NCBI GenBank assembly: GCA_963822615.1
Contig: CAWGIM010000006.1
Location: 1,178,001-1,242,000 of the forward strand
Direction: 5' to 3'
DNA: 64,000 nucleotides
Origin: Trebonia sp963822615
Lineage (GTDB): Bacteria; Actinomycetota; Actinomycetes; Streptosporangiales; Streptosporangiaceae
The notes under the pieces were generated by a model that saw only the letters and a list, made by a program, of their open reading frames with translations, made no database searches and was not told where the DNA came from. The translations under genes were made by a program, and so were the position numbers. The first letter of the stretch is position 1. Each line of letters opens with the position of its first letter. Of this stretch, positions 39,010 through 47,387 are shown piece after piece.

Positions 39010-39321
39010 CCGTTCCTCCTTGACGCTTTTCTAGCCTTCACCAACCGTATGCTGACTACCCACCTCAGCTACCGGGAAGCCGAGACATCGTGTGACATTG
39101 GTGTTACTGTGAGTCGCTACGTGATCTGGGCTACGGGGGCTCGGCACGGGGGTCAACGCGCTTAGTGCGCCGCCGAGGGGTTTGGGTCAAACCGCGAGAC
39201 GACGGCGCGGCAGGCAATTGGGGAATCGCTGCCGCGACCGGGTTCACCGCGCTCCTGGCGGCTGCTTCCGCTGAGCCGGCCCGTGCCGCGCCCGCCCACT
39301 TAACCGGGGAGGGTTTGTTTC
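39010..39321. other. Intergenic region of about 310 bases
   Basis: Between the divergent metallopeptidase and methyltransferase genes. Near 39087-39118 are TGTGACATTGGTGTTACTG-type short repeats (GTGTGAC, GTGTTAC, GTGAGTC) that may be regulator half-sites. A short plus-strand frame starting at 39165 begins like a signal peptide but turns into the wrong frame of the methyltransferase; I do not count it as a gene. Nothing else seen. Confidence 0.4.
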
Positions 39322-39996
39322 GTGACTGCTGTATCTGTGCCGGCCACCGAGAGCTTCGTGCCGACGCCGGACCGTTTCCACCTGACGCCGAGGTACGTCG
39401 CCAACCGGGTTCGGGCCGCGCTCTACGAGCGCACGCACCCGGCCGACCCGTGGCTGACGCCGGCCGCCATCGGCATGCTTGACACCCTGCTGCGGCCGAC
39501 CGACCGGGGCGCGGAGTTCGGTTCCGGCCGCTCCACCGTCTGGTTCGCCCAGCGGGTGGCCGCCCTTACCAGCGTGGAGAGCAACCCGCGCTGGCACGAG
39601 GCGGTGACCAGGAAGCTGAAGGAGCGCGGGGCCAGCAACGTCGAGTACATCCTGGTAGCCGAGGAGGCGCCGACCGAGAACGGCGACGGGCCCTATGCCC
39701 GGACGGCGCTCACCTTCCCCGACGCCAGCCTGGACTTCGCGCTGGTGGACGGCTACTACCGGGACTACACGGCGAAGTTCCTGATTCCCAAGGTCAAGCC
39801 GGGCGGGCTGCTGATCATCGACAACATCAACTGGGCGCTGCCGTGCCGGTCGATTTCCCCGGGCACCCGGCCCGCCGAGCTCGGCCCCAAGACCAGCACC
39901 TGGCGCGAGGTCGAGCGGGCACTCAGCGGGTGGCGCGCGGTGTGGACGAGCAACGGCATTTACGACACCGCCATCTTCTTCAAGCCGGCCGGGTAG
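39322..39996 (+). CDS. Class I SAM-dependent methyltransferase-like protein
   Basis: A 224-residue protein. Instead of the classic D-x-G-x-G it has RGAEFGSGRSTVWFAQRVAA near residue 62, then LTSVESNPRWHEAVTRKLKE, the acidic strand ASLDFALVDGYYRDYTAKFL and KPGGLLIIDNINWALPC. This pattern fits methyltransferases of the FkbM/TylF-neighbour group often seen in polysaccharide loci. GTG start with GGGGAGGG 12 bases upstream, somewhat far. Substrate unknown. It precedes the MHYT gene on the same strand. Confidence 0.7.
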   Translation: MTAVSVPATESFVPTPDRFHLTPRYVANRVRAALYERTHPADPWLTPAAIGMLDTLLRPTDRGAEFGSGRSTVWFAQRVAALTSVESNPRWHEAVTRKLKERGASNVEYILVAEEAPTENGDGPYARTALTFPDASLDFALVDGYYRDYTAKFLIPKVKPGGLLIIDNINWALPCRSISPGTRPAELGPKTSTWREVERALSGWRAVWTSNGIYDTAIFFKPAG

Positions 39997-40076
39997 CCCC
40001 CCGGCCAGCCGGGTTGCCGGGCCGGACAGCGCCGGCCCGGCCCGGCCGCGTTCGCTGTCGCCACCAGGGGGGCCAC

Positions 40077-40868
40077 GTGGTAACTGTTCATAATTTCTCC
40101 TACGGGCTGCTTAACCCGGCCCTCGGCTATGCCGTCTCCTGCCTGGGGGCGTTCCTCGGGCTGCGCTGCGTGGCCAGGGCCAGTTATCACCAGGGGCTGG
40201 CCCGCTCGCTGTGGCTCGTCGTCGCGGCGACCGCCATCGGCGCGACCGGCATCTGGGCCATGCACTTCATCGCGATGCTCGGCTTCACCATCCCCGGGCA
40301 GCGCATCACCTACAACGTGCCGATCACCATCGTCTCCATGCTGGTCGTGGTGGCCGTGGTCGGCGCGGGCGTGTTCATCGTCGGCTTCGGTGACGGCCGC
40401 CGGTGGCGGATCCTGGCCGGCGGGGTGATCGTCGGCCTGGGCGTGACGGTCATGCAGTACCTGGGCAAGGCCGCGATGGTCATGCCGGACTCGACGTCCT
40501 ACAACCCGCCGCTGTTCCTGCTCTCGGTGCTGATCGCGATCGTCGCGGGCACGGCGGCGCTGTGGATCGGCCGCTGGGTCCGCGGCACCGGCGCGACGGC
40601 GGCGGCCGCGCTGGTGATGGGCGTCGCCGTCAGCGGCATGCACTACACCGGGATGGCCGCGCTGCGGGTGCAGGCCGGCCCGATGCCGGGGGCACCGGTG
40701 GCGCCGGGCGTGACCGCGGACTCCTTCCTGCTGCCGCTGCTGCTGGGGATCACGCTGATCAGCTTCGTGCTCGCGGTGATGACCAGCGTGGCGCCGACCG
40801 AGGACGAGATCAGGGAGGACGCCGAGTTCAGGACCCGGCTCGGCTCCCTGCAGCGGCGGTGGAACTGA
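40077..40868 (+). CDS. MHYT domain integral membrane sensor protein
   Basis: A 263-residue protein with about seven membrane helices. MHYT-type motifs appear as WAMHFIAMLGF and GMHYTGMAALRV, with a degraded middle copy MQYLGKAAMVM that has lost the histidine. MHYT domains are proposed to bind copper and sense oxygen, CO or NO, usually in front of GGDEF or kinase domains. Here the protein ends soon after the last helix with a 30-residue acidic tail, so any partner must be separate. GTG at 40077 has AGGGGGG five bases upstream. It faces the FAD monooxygenase tail-to-tail. Confidence 0.85.
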   Translation: MVTVHNFSYGLLNPALGYAVSCLGAFLGLRCVARASYHQGLARSLWLVVAATAIGATGIWAMHFIAMLGFTIPGQRITYNVPITIVSMLVVVAVVGAGVFIVGFGDGRRWRILAGGVIVGLGVTVMQYLGKAAMVMPDSTSYNPPLFLLSVLIAIVAGTAALWIGRWVRGTGATAAAALVMGVAVSGMHYTGMAALRVQAGPMPGAPVAPGVTADSFLLPLLLGITLISFVLAVMTSVAPTEDEIREDAEFRTRLGSLQRRWN

Positions 40869-40884
40869 CCCGGGCTGGCCGGCG

Positions 40885-42017
40885 TTAGCCGGGCTGGCGC
40901 CGGCCCCGGCCAGGAAGCTGACGAAGCTGCGCGGGGCGCCGGCGCCGAAGAGGATCTCGAGCAGCTCGGTCGCGTCCGCCGCCTCGGCCGCGCTGCGGGC
41001 GAACATGGCCTCCTCGTACTCCGCCAGCGCGGCCTCGGTGTCGCCCGGGCGGGCGGCGAGGGCACGGCCGAGCTCGGCCCCGTCGTACAGGGCGAGGTTG
41101 GCGCCCTCCCCGGACGGGGGCATCAGGTGGGCGGCGTCGCCCAGCAGCGTCACCCCGGGCACGCGGTCCCAGCGGTGCGCGGCCGGCAGGGTGTGCAGCG
41201 CCCGCAGCACCGGCGGGGTCTCGCCGTCGGCGATCAGCGCCGTCAGCTCCGGCGCCCAGCCGTCGAACTCCCCCGCGATCCGGGCCGCGGCCCCCGGGTC
41301 GGTGAAGTCGATGGCCGCCAGCCATTCGGCCGGCTTGCGCAGTGCCACGTAGGTGTGCAGCACGCCGCCCGGCTCCCGGTGGGCCTGGATGCCCCGGCCC
41401 GGTGCGAGCGCGGCCATGCCACCGCCGCCGACCGCCCGTGCGCTGGCCGGGTGGCGGGCGTCCGCCTCGTACAGGTAGGTCTCGATGAACGACGTGCCGA
41501 CGTACTCCGGCTCGGCCGCCGAGAGCAGCGGCCGCACCCGCGACCAGGCGCCGTCCGCGCCGACCAGCAGGCCGGCCGTCACCGCGGTCCCGTCGGCGAA
41601 CGTCACCTGGTACCGCCCGCCGCCCAGCGGGCGGGCCGCGGTGGCCTTCTTCCCCCAGCGCACCGTCCCCGGCGGCAGTGACTCGAGCAGGATGCGGCGC
41701 AGCTCGCCGCGGGGCACCTCCGGGCGGCCGCCGGTCCCGTCGTCGGGCTCCTCCAGCAGTACCGCCCCGGTCTTGTCGAGAACCCGCGTCTGCTGGCCGC
41801 CCTGGTGGACGAGGCCGCGGAACTCCTCGAACAGGCCCGCCGCACGCAGGGCGGGCTGCCCGTTGTGCTGGTGGATGTCGAGCATGCCGCCCTGGGCCCG
41901 GGCGGCGGGCGACGGGTCGCCCTCGTAAACCGACACCGGGATCCCGTGGACGTGCAGCACCCGGGCCAGGGTGAGGCCGCCGAGCCCCGCTCCGATGATC
42001 GTGACTGGGGTGGTCAT
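40885..42017 (-). CDS. FAD-dependent aromatic-type monooxygenase
   Basis: A PHBH-fold monooxygenase of about 377 residues. Dinucleotide motif VTIIGAGLGGLTLARVLHVH at the start, LVGADGAWSRVRPLL (the DG motif) in the middle and LLGDAAHLMPPSGEGANLAL (GD motif) near residue 285. In the literal frame there is no stop at the natural end; the frame runs on antisense through the MHYT gene to 39960. A TAA at 40885-40887 sits in the neighbouring frame, at the expected C terminus, so a one-base indel near the end probably hides it. Divergent from a tetR across four operators. Substrate unknown; relatives hydroxylate or degrade antibiotics and aromatics. Confidence 0.85.
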
Positions 42018-42066
42018 GACGCCGCTCCTTCCGCGCTGCGCTGCGTTGCGTTGCCGGCGTCCCTGC

Positions 42067-42161
42067 TGGAACGCCGTTCCATTCCTCTATGGTGGAACAT
42101 CGTTCCACGGATTGTCAAGCTGGAACGTGATTCCAATGATGCTTGCTGGAACGACGTTCCA
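42067..42161. promoter_or_regulatory. Array of four palindromic TetR operators
   Basis: Four 15-base sites of form TGGAACNNNGTTCCA: 42067-42081, 42093-42107, 42121-42135 (one arm with a mismatch, GATTCCA) and 42147-42161. Starts are 26, 28 and 26 bases apart. The array fills the gap between the FAD monooxygenase and the tetR gene at 42179. Confidence 0.85.
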
Positions 42162-42178
42162 CGTGTCAGGATGGGCCG

Positions 42179-42871
42179 GTGGCAACTAGCACGCGGCGCC
42201 CGGCCCGGCGCGAGGAGCCGCTGTCCCGGGAGCAGATCGTCCGCGCGGCGGTCTACCTGCTCGACGACGTGGGCGAGGGCGGGCTCACCTTCCGCGCCCT
42301 GGCCGGGCTGCTGGCAACCGGCCCGGGCGCGATCTACTGGCACGTGTCCGGCAAGGGCGAGCTGCTCGCCGCCGCGGCCGAGGCGGTGATCGGCGACGCG
42401 GCCTCACCCGGCGACGGCGACGGCGACCGCGCCGGGCCGGAGGAAGCGGTCCGCAGCCTGGCGCTCGGCGTGTTCGACGCGATCGAGGCCCACCCCTGGC
42501 TAGGGACGCAGCTCGCCGTCAACCCGGGGCGCTCCCCCATGCTGCGGCTCTTCGAGACCATCGGGCGGCAGGTGCGGGCGCTCGGGGTACCGCCCGGGGA
42601 CGAGTTCACCGCCGCCTCCGCCCTGCTGCACTACATCCTCGGGGTGGCCGGGCAGAACGCCGCCAGCGGGCGCGCGGTCGGGCCGGGCGTGGGCCGGACC
42701 GAGTTCATCAGCGCCGCGGCCGCCACCTGGGCCGGCCTCGACCCGGAGCAGTACCCGTTCCTGCGGGGGGTGGCGGACCGGCTGCGCGAGCACGACGACC
42801 GCCAGGAGTTCCTGTCCGGCCTTGACCTGGTGCTGGCCGGGATCAGGGCGCGGCTCGCCCCGCCCGCGTGA
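42179..42871 (+). CDS. TetR/AcrR family regulator
   Basis: About 230 residues. Starts REEPLSREQIVRAAVYLLDD and continues LTFRALAGLLATGPGAIYWH, VSGKGELLAAAAEAVI as the helix-turn-helix. The rest has AIEAHPWLGTQLAVNPGRSP and a TetR_C_1-like end. GTG at 42179 is chosen because the fourth operator ends at 42161; an in-frame ATG at 42143 would start inside the operator array. Probably represses itself and the divergent monooxygenase, as TetR/monooxygenase pairs such as tetracycline- and rifampicin-modifying systems do. Confidence 0.85.
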   Translation: MATSTRRPARREEPLSREQIVRAAVYLLDDVGEGGLTFRALAGLLATGPGAIYWHVSGKGELLAAAAEAVIGDAASPGDGDGDRAGPEEAVRSLALGVFDAIEAHPWLGTQLAVNPGRSPMLRLFETIGRQVRALGVPPGDEFTAASALLHYILGVAGQNAASGRAVGPGVGRTEFISAAAATWAGLDPEQYPFLRGVADRLREHDDRQEFLSGLDLVLAGIRARLAPPA

Positions 42872-42882
42872 GCGGCCGCGGG

Positions 42883-43380
42883 TCAGCTCACCTCGACGAT
42901 CCGCGCCTCGACCAGGGTGCCGTCGGCGACGTGCAGCAGGCCGAGGGTGCCGTGCGGCTGGCGGCGCCGGTCGGTCGGCGATCCCGGGTTGAAGATCCGC
43001 AGGTCACGGTCCGCGTCGGCGGCGTCAAGCGGGATGTGCGAGTGGCCGAACAGCACCAGCCGGGCGGCCGGGAACCTGGCCCGCATCCGGGCCAGCCGCC
43101 CGGCCGCCGTACCGCTGTCATGGATCATCGCGACCGGCAGCCCGTCCAGCGTGAGCGCGGCCGTCTCGGGCGCGCCCCAGGCGGCCACGTCGGGCCCGTC
43201 GTTGTTACCGAGCACCGCCGTCACCGGCGCGTACTGCGCCAGCTCGTCCAGCACGGCGGCGGTGCACACGTCGCCGGCGTGCAGGATCAGGTCGGCGCCG
43301 CGCAGCCGGGACGCGACCGCGGGCGGGCAGGACTTCCACCGCCGGGGCGCGTGGGTGTCGGACAGGACGACGACTCGCAT
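42883..43380 (-). CDS. YfcE/MJ0936-type metallophosphoesterase
   Basis: A 165-residue calcineurin-like phosphoesterase. Motifs in order: VVLSDTHAPR, ILHAGDV, VLGNNDG, MIHDSG and VLFGHSHIP, ending FNPGSPTDRR. All metal ligands are present. The group hydrolyses phosphodiesters with manganese. ATG at 43380. It is followed by the convergent tetR. A single gene with the GNAT gene upstream on the same strand. Confidence 0.9.
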   Translation of the reverse strand: MRVVVLSDTHAPRRWKSCPPAVASRLRGADLILHAGDVCTAAVLDELAQYAPVTAVLGNNDGPDVAAWGAPETAALTLDGLPVAMIHDSGTAAGRLARMRARFPAARLVLFGHSHIPLDAADADRDLRIFNPGSPTDRRRQPHGTLGLLHVADGTLVEARIVEVS

Positions 43381-43419
43381 GGCTTCAGCGGCCTCCCCGG
43401 GGAGGGTAAGCGGATGTCA

Positions 43420-44061
43420 TTACCGGGTCGCGGCCAGCCCTGCCCGCAGCGCCGCGCGGACAGCCGGCCACTCGGCGGCGATGATGGAGTAGTAGGCGGA
43501 GTCGCGGACCGAGCCGTCAACCGCCCGGGTGTGCGCGCGCCTGATGCCTTCCAGCTGGCCGCCGATGCGCTCGATGGCCCGGCGGGAGCGCGCGTTGCGC
43601 GCGTCCGTCTTCAGCGTCACCCGGAGCACTCCCCAGGTGTCGAAGGCATGACTGAGCAGCAGCAGCTTGGCCTCCCGGTTGCAGCCGGTGCGCTGGGCCG
43701 ACGCCGCCAGCCAGGTGCTGCCGATCTCCGCCACCGTGGGGATCTCGTCCGGGCGGGTCGTGCCGCGGCCAGCCGGCCAGGCGGGCGGCCAGGTCCAGTA
43801 GTCGAGGTCAAGGAACCGGGTGCTGCCCACCACCGCGTCGCAGGCCAGGTCACGGACGGCGAACGGGAGCGCCGCGCCCGCGGCCTGGTCCGCCCGGGCC
43901 TCCTGGACGTACTGCGCCATCGCCGGGCGGTCGGCGGGCACCTTGGTGAACTGGTAGCTGTCACGGGACTCGGTGGCCGCGCGGACCAGGGCATCGACGT
44001 GCTCGGCGGCCAGCGGCTCGAGCCGGACCCGGGAGCCGGACAGCGTCACGGTTGGGGGCAT
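43420..44061 (-). CDS. GNAT family N-acetyltransferase (RimJ/RimL-like)
   Basis: A 213-residue acetyltransferase: VRLEPLAAEHVDALVRAATE, FAVRDLACDAVVGSTRFLDL, a divergent acetyl-CoA loop around LAASAQRTGCNREAKLLLLS, then LRVTLKTDARNARSRRAIER with IGGQLEGI. This is the RimJ/RimL or N-terminal serine-acetyltransferase-like group with W-rich insertion DLDYWTWPPAWP. ATG at 44061. Substrate unknown. Confidence 0.85.
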   Translation of the reverse strand: MPPTVTLSGSRVRLEPLAAEHVDALVRAATESRDSYQFTKVPADRPAMAQYVQEARADQAAGAALPFAVRDLACDAVVGSTRFLDLDYWTWPPAWPAGRGTTRPDEIPTVAEIGSTWLAASAQRTGCNREAKLLLLSHAFDTWGVLRVTLKTDARNARSRRAIERIGGQLEGIRRAHTRAVDGSVRDSAYYSIIAAEWPAVRAALRAGLAATR

Positions 44062-44236
44062 GGAAGCACGCTACCGGGGGGCCGCGGGTGCGGCTGCCGG
44101 GTCGAGGGGCTGCGGTTGAGTACGCTCAGCCGGATACCCCGCTGGTGCCGTGCCCGGTAACCTGGCCATCGGTCTGAAGTCACCGTCGCGTTCGGTGAAT
44201 TGTGTCCCTCCTGTTGGCTTCTGGCAAAGGACAGCC

Positions 44237-45322
44237 ATGCAGCATCTGGTTACGCACGTGCTTGGTGCCCGGCCGAACTTCATGAAGGCGGCGCCGGTCA
44301 TTCGCGCGCTCGCCGATCGAGGCGTCAGGCAGATGCTCATCCACACCGGCCAGCACTACGACGCGCGAATGTCGGACGTGTTTTTTACCGATCTCGGACT
44401 CCCCCGGCCGGACGTGAACCTGCACGTCGGCTCGGGCGCGCACGGCGAGCAGACCGCGGCCGTGATCGCAGGAGTGGAGCGGGAGCTGATGGCCCGCCGG
44501 CCTCAGTTGCTGGTGGTGTACGGAGACGTAAACTCCACCCTCGGGGCCGCCCTAGCGGCGGCGAAGCTGCACGTGCCGATAGCGCATGTCGAGGCGGGAC
44601 TGCGGAGCTTCGACAACACCATGCCGGAGGAGATCAACCGCAGGCTTACCGACCAACTGTGCGACCTGCTGTTTGTCACGTCGCCGGAAGCGGTCGGCTA
44701 CCTGGCCAACGAGGGAATCGCCGCTGGCGGGGTGCACTTCGTCGGCAACACCATGATCGACACGCTGGTCGCCTGCCTGGGCAGGCTGGACGCCGTGGCG
44801 GCACGGGCTGCACACAGCCTGCCGGAGCGGTACGTAGTCGCGACGCTGCACCGGCCGTTCAACGTCGACACCCCGGAGGCAGCGGCACTGCTGGTCAAGG
44901 CCATGCACGAGGTAGCCGACATGGCTCCGGTGATCATGCCGGTGCATCCTCGCGGCCGAGCCGTGTTCGAGGTGGCCGGGCTGGCCGCGCACCCGGGGAT
45001 CCGGATGTGCGAGCCACTTGGCTACCTGGAGTTCATGTCCCTCGTCCGAGGTGCGGCCACGGCGATCACCGACTCGGCGGGCGTCCAGGAGGAAACGACG
45101 TTCCTGCGGGTGCCGTGCCTGACACTGCGGCCGGTGACCGAGCGGCCGGTCACCGTCACCAGCGGCAGCAACCGCCTCGTCCGGGCCGATGAGCTGGCGT
45201 CTGCCACCCAGGCCGCCCTGGCCCTAGGGCCGTACGCAGGGGAACTACCGCCGCTATGGGACGGCGTCGCCGGCTCCCGCATCGCGCGCCTGATAACTGA
45301 CTGGCTGGCCGCTAGGTCCTGA
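44237..45322 (+). CDS. UDP-N-acetylglucosamine 2-epimerase family (WecB/WbpI-like)
   Basis: A 361-residue non-hydrolysing epimerase: LGARPNFMKAAPVIRALADR, LIHTGQHYDARMSDVFF, VVYGDVNSTLGAALAA, HVEAGLRSFDNTMPEEINRR, ATLHRPFNVDTPE and ITDSAGVQEETTFLRVPCLT with ERPVTVTSGSNRLV. The usual TDSGG has become TDSAG. It inverts C2 of UDP-GlcNAc or, as WbpI, of UDP-2,3-diacetamido-glucuronate. AAAGGACAGCC precedes the ATG. It overlaps the convergent WbpB-like gene by 69 bases. The two together hint at a diacetamido-uronic acid route. Confidence 0.85.
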   Translation: MQHLVTHVLGARPNFMKAAPVIRALADRGVRQMLIHTGQHYDARMSDVFFTDLGLPRPDVNLHVGSGAHGEQTAAVIAGVERELMARRPQLLVVYGDVNSTLGAALAAAKLHVPIAHVEAGLRSFDNTMPEEINRRLTDQLCDLLFVTSPEAVGYLANEGIAAGGVHFVGNTMIDTLVACLGRLDAVAARAAHSLPERYVVATLHRPFNVDTPEAAALLVKAMHEVADMAPVIMPVHPRGRAVFEVAGLAAHPGIRMCEPLGYLEFMSLVRGAATAITDSAGVQEETTFLRVPCLTLRPVTERPVTVTSGSNRLVRADELASATQAALALGPYAGELPPLWDGVAGSRIARLITDWLAARS

Positions 45323-46255
45323 CCCTTCTCCGGGCGCGGCCGACGGGTCAAGCCCGGCCACTTGGCGGACTCGCTCGGCGAGGGTGACCGCGGTGACCGC
45401 GTCCTCGATCCGGTGGCCCCGGCCCGCGATGATCTCCTGGTAAACAACGGTATGGAGCCTGGAGTAATCGGAGAAGTCGCAGATGATGTCCCCATCTACC
45501 GCGATGTACCGGGCCGCACTCGCGAGTGCGGTGGTCGGCAGCTCCGTTTCCCGGGTCGACAGCGCCCATTCGACAGCGACCGGGCCGAACTGGAGCGTGC
45601 CAGCTGCATGGTCTCCAGCGGGGTCGACACGCGCCCCGGTGACTTCCGGGACCGTTCCGATAGCCCAGGCAAGGCCGTCGAACAGGTGGATACCGATGTT
45701 GAAGATGATGGTCCCGCTGCGCGCGGGGTCTCCTTTCCAGGAGATACCGAACCACTGCCCGCGGCGGGTGATGTACCGCACGGTGACTTCGACCGGGCGA
45801 TTCGCGTCGCGCCACTCCATCAGTTTCCGGAACCGCCGCAGGCCGTCGTGATATCGCAACTGCAGGACTGGGTGGATGGCGTTTCCGGATTGAGTCTGCA
45901 TCGCGGTCAGTGCCTTCAGTTCCCGGCTATTCAGCGCGGGCGGCTTTTCGAGGATCACCTCGGCGCCGACCCGCAGGCCGAGGGCCGCGTGCTCGGCGTG
46001 CAGGTCGTTCGGTGTGCAGACCACAAAATAGTCAGGACCGCTGCCCGGCCGGCTAAGGAAGTCTTCGAACTGCGTGCCATCGGTGAAGAACCGGGCATCC
46101 GGGAAGTAACTGTCGAGGATCCCCACCGAGTCAGTGATGTCGTGGCAAGCGACTAAGGTGCCGCCCACTTCCCGGATCGCTTCCAGATGACGGCGGGCAA
46201 TGTATCCCGCGACCCCAATCAGCGCGAACGTGGGGCCTGCTACCTGAGCGCTCAT
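45254..46255 (-). CDS. Gfo/Idh/MocA family oxidoreductase, WbpB/WlbA-like
   Basis: A 333-residue dehydrogenase closely resembling WbpB/WlbA, the UDP-N-acetylglucosaminuronate 3-dehydrogenase: FALIGVAGYIARRHLEAIRE, HDITDSVGILDSYFPDARFF, VVCTPNDLHAEHAALGLRVG, VILEKPPAL (catalytic Lys region), QLRYHDGLRRFR, GQWFGISWKGDPARSGTIIF and NIGIHLFDGLAW. These blocks match that enzyme in order. ATG at 46255 chosen by the Rossmann start with AAAGGCGG upstream. Divergent from the GntR gene across an 11-base inverted repeat. Base composition is a little lower in GC than the surroundings, which may mark transfer. Confidence 0.85.
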   Translation of the reverse strand: MSAQVAGPTFALIGVAGYIARRHLEAIREVGGTLVACHDITDSVGILDSYFPDARFFTDGTQFEDFLSRPGSGPDYFVVCTPNDLHAEHAALGLRVGAEVILEKPPALNSRELKALTAMQTQSGNAIHPVLQLRYHDGLRRFRKLMEWRDANRPVEVTVRYITRRGQWFGISWKGDPARSGTIIFNIGIHLFDGLAWAIGTVPEVTGARVDPAGDHAAGTLQFGPVAVEWALSTRETELPTTALASAARYIAVDGDIICDFSDYSRLHTVVYQEIIAGRGHRIEDAVTAVTLAERVRQVAGLDPSAAPGEGSGPSGQPVSYQARDAGAGDAVP

Positions 46256-46283
46256 GAGCACCGCCTTTTGTCCAGCATTGTTA

Positions 46284-46334
46284 GTCTGTTTACAGAGTCC
46301 ATGGGAACACGGCCAAGCGCGTGTGTAAACAGAC
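46284..46334. promoter_or_regulatory. GntR operator: two 11-bp inverted half-sites
   Basis: GTCTGTTTACA at 46284-46294 and its exact reverse complement TGTAAACAGAC at 46324-46334, with centres 40 bases apart. Each contains TGTTTACA, close to the GT-N-TA-N-AC core of GntR-family sites. They flank the divergent promoters of the WbpB-like gene and gntR. Confidence 0.75.
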
Positions 46335-46359
46335 CAACAGATGGATAGGCTTAACTTTC

Positions 46360-47127
46360 GTGAGCGACACGACGGACGGCAGGTCACTGCAGTTGCGGAT
46401 CGCCGACGCGATCCGCGCCGCGATCAATGCGGGCGAGTACCCTCCCGGCTCCAGGCTGCCCGGCTTGCCCGCGCTCGCGCAGACCTATAAGGCGAGCCTG
46501 GTGACCGTCCGGCTGGCGCTCGGCCGGCTCCGGCAGGAAGGACTCATCGTGTCCAAGCAGGGCGTCGGCAATTTCGTCCGCGAGCAGCCCCCTGTCCGCC
46601 GCTACGGCATCAGCCGCTACAGCCGCGCCGTGTGGGCCGGTGCCGAACCGCGGCGGCTCCTCGACGCCGAAGCGGGCGGGCAGGGCCGCGCCGTCGGGCA
46701 GGAAACCGAGACCGACCAGGTGCCCGCGCCCGCCTGGGTCGCCGAGCGACTAACGAGCATCAGCGAAGGCGACCCGGTTCTCGTCCGACGCCGCGTCACG
46801 ACCATCGATGGGGTCATCAACCAGTCGGCCGACAGCTACTTCCCAGTCGCAGTCGGCGAGCGCAACCCTGACCTCCTTACCGGCCGGGGAGCAGGAGGCC
46901 ATATCGCCCGCATCAACGCAGTGTGCCCGGTCACTGAGATCCAGGAAGAGATCACCGCCCGGATGCCAACAAGCCCCGAAGCCGCCCGGCTTATGATCCC
47001 CGAGGGCACGCCTGTCTTCGACGTCATCCGTACATACCACACCGCCGAAGGCGCCCTCGACGTTGCCCGGTTTATCATCCGCGCCGACATGGCCGCCTTC
47101 GACTATCAGTTCCCCGTTCCTGATTAG
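46360..47127 (+). CDS. GntR family regulator with UTRA domain
   Basis: About 255 residues. Winged helix: LQLRIADAIRAAINAGEYPP, GSRLPGLPALAQTYKASLVT, RLALGRLRQEGLIVSKQGVG. The UTRA domain follows: DPVLVRRRVTTIDGVINQSA, DSYFPVAVGERNPDLLT, and VFDVIRTYHTAEGALDVARF. This is the HutC-like group; similar proteins also occur as KorSA-type repressors of conjugative elements. GTG at 46360 chosen because the frame's earlier GTG at 46321 overlaps the operator. It lies divergent to the WbpB-like gene, so control by a sugar-type ligand is likely. Confidence 0.85.
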   Translation: MSDTTDGRSLQLRIADAIRAAINAGEYPPGSRLPGLPALAQTYKASLVTVRLALGRLRQEGLIVSKQGVGNFVREQPPVRRYGISRYSRAVWAGAEPRRLLDAEAGGQGRAVGQETETDQVPAPAWVAERLTSISEGDPVLVRRRVTTIDGVINQSADSYFPVAVGERNPDLLTGRGAGGHIARINAVCPVTEIQEEITARMPTSPEAARLMIPEGTPVFDVIRTYHTAEGALDVARFIIRADMAAFDYQFPVPD

Positions 47128-47387
47128 ATCGGCCCTGCAAGCAGCGTGCCGACGAAGACGGGGTTGATGAGGGCACGGGTAGCAGCGGGGTCACCAGTCG
47201 GCATACGGGCCAGAGGCGGGTGCGGTCGACGGCAGCTGGCGGCCGGGCCGCTCGTCGGCCGCGTCTTGACGGCGGCGAGGGCGAGGAACAGCAGGTAGGC
47301 GGCGAGGGCGCGGCCGCGGTCGCCGTGCTGGAGCTGGCGGTACAGCACCCAGCTCAGGTTAGCCAGGCGCTCCCGGCTCGGCGGCAC
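47124..47387 (-). CDS. Small hypothetical protein
   Basis: An 87-residue frame that overlaps the padR 3' end by 29 bases and the gntR stop by four. It reads ERLANLSWVLYRQLQHGDRG then RALAAYLLFLALAAVKTRP, a basic helix and a hydrophobic one, then low-complexity Pro-rich sequence. It could be a fragment of a lost gene. No family recognised; it may not be expressed. Confidence 0.25.
   Translation of the reverse strand: MPPSRERLANLSWVLYRQLQHGDRGRALAAYLLFLALAAVKTRPTSGPAASCRRPHPPLARMPTGDPAATRALINPVFVGTLLAGPI

Noticed and set aside
39165..39482. Short frame with signal-peptide-like start
   Set aside because: After about 50 residues it is just the wrong frame of the methyltransferase; no ribosome site and no family.
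46360..47127. GntR as repressor of an integrated conjugative element
   Set aside because: No integrase, replication or transfer genes and no tRNA attachment site nearby; the operator and neighbours fit local control better.
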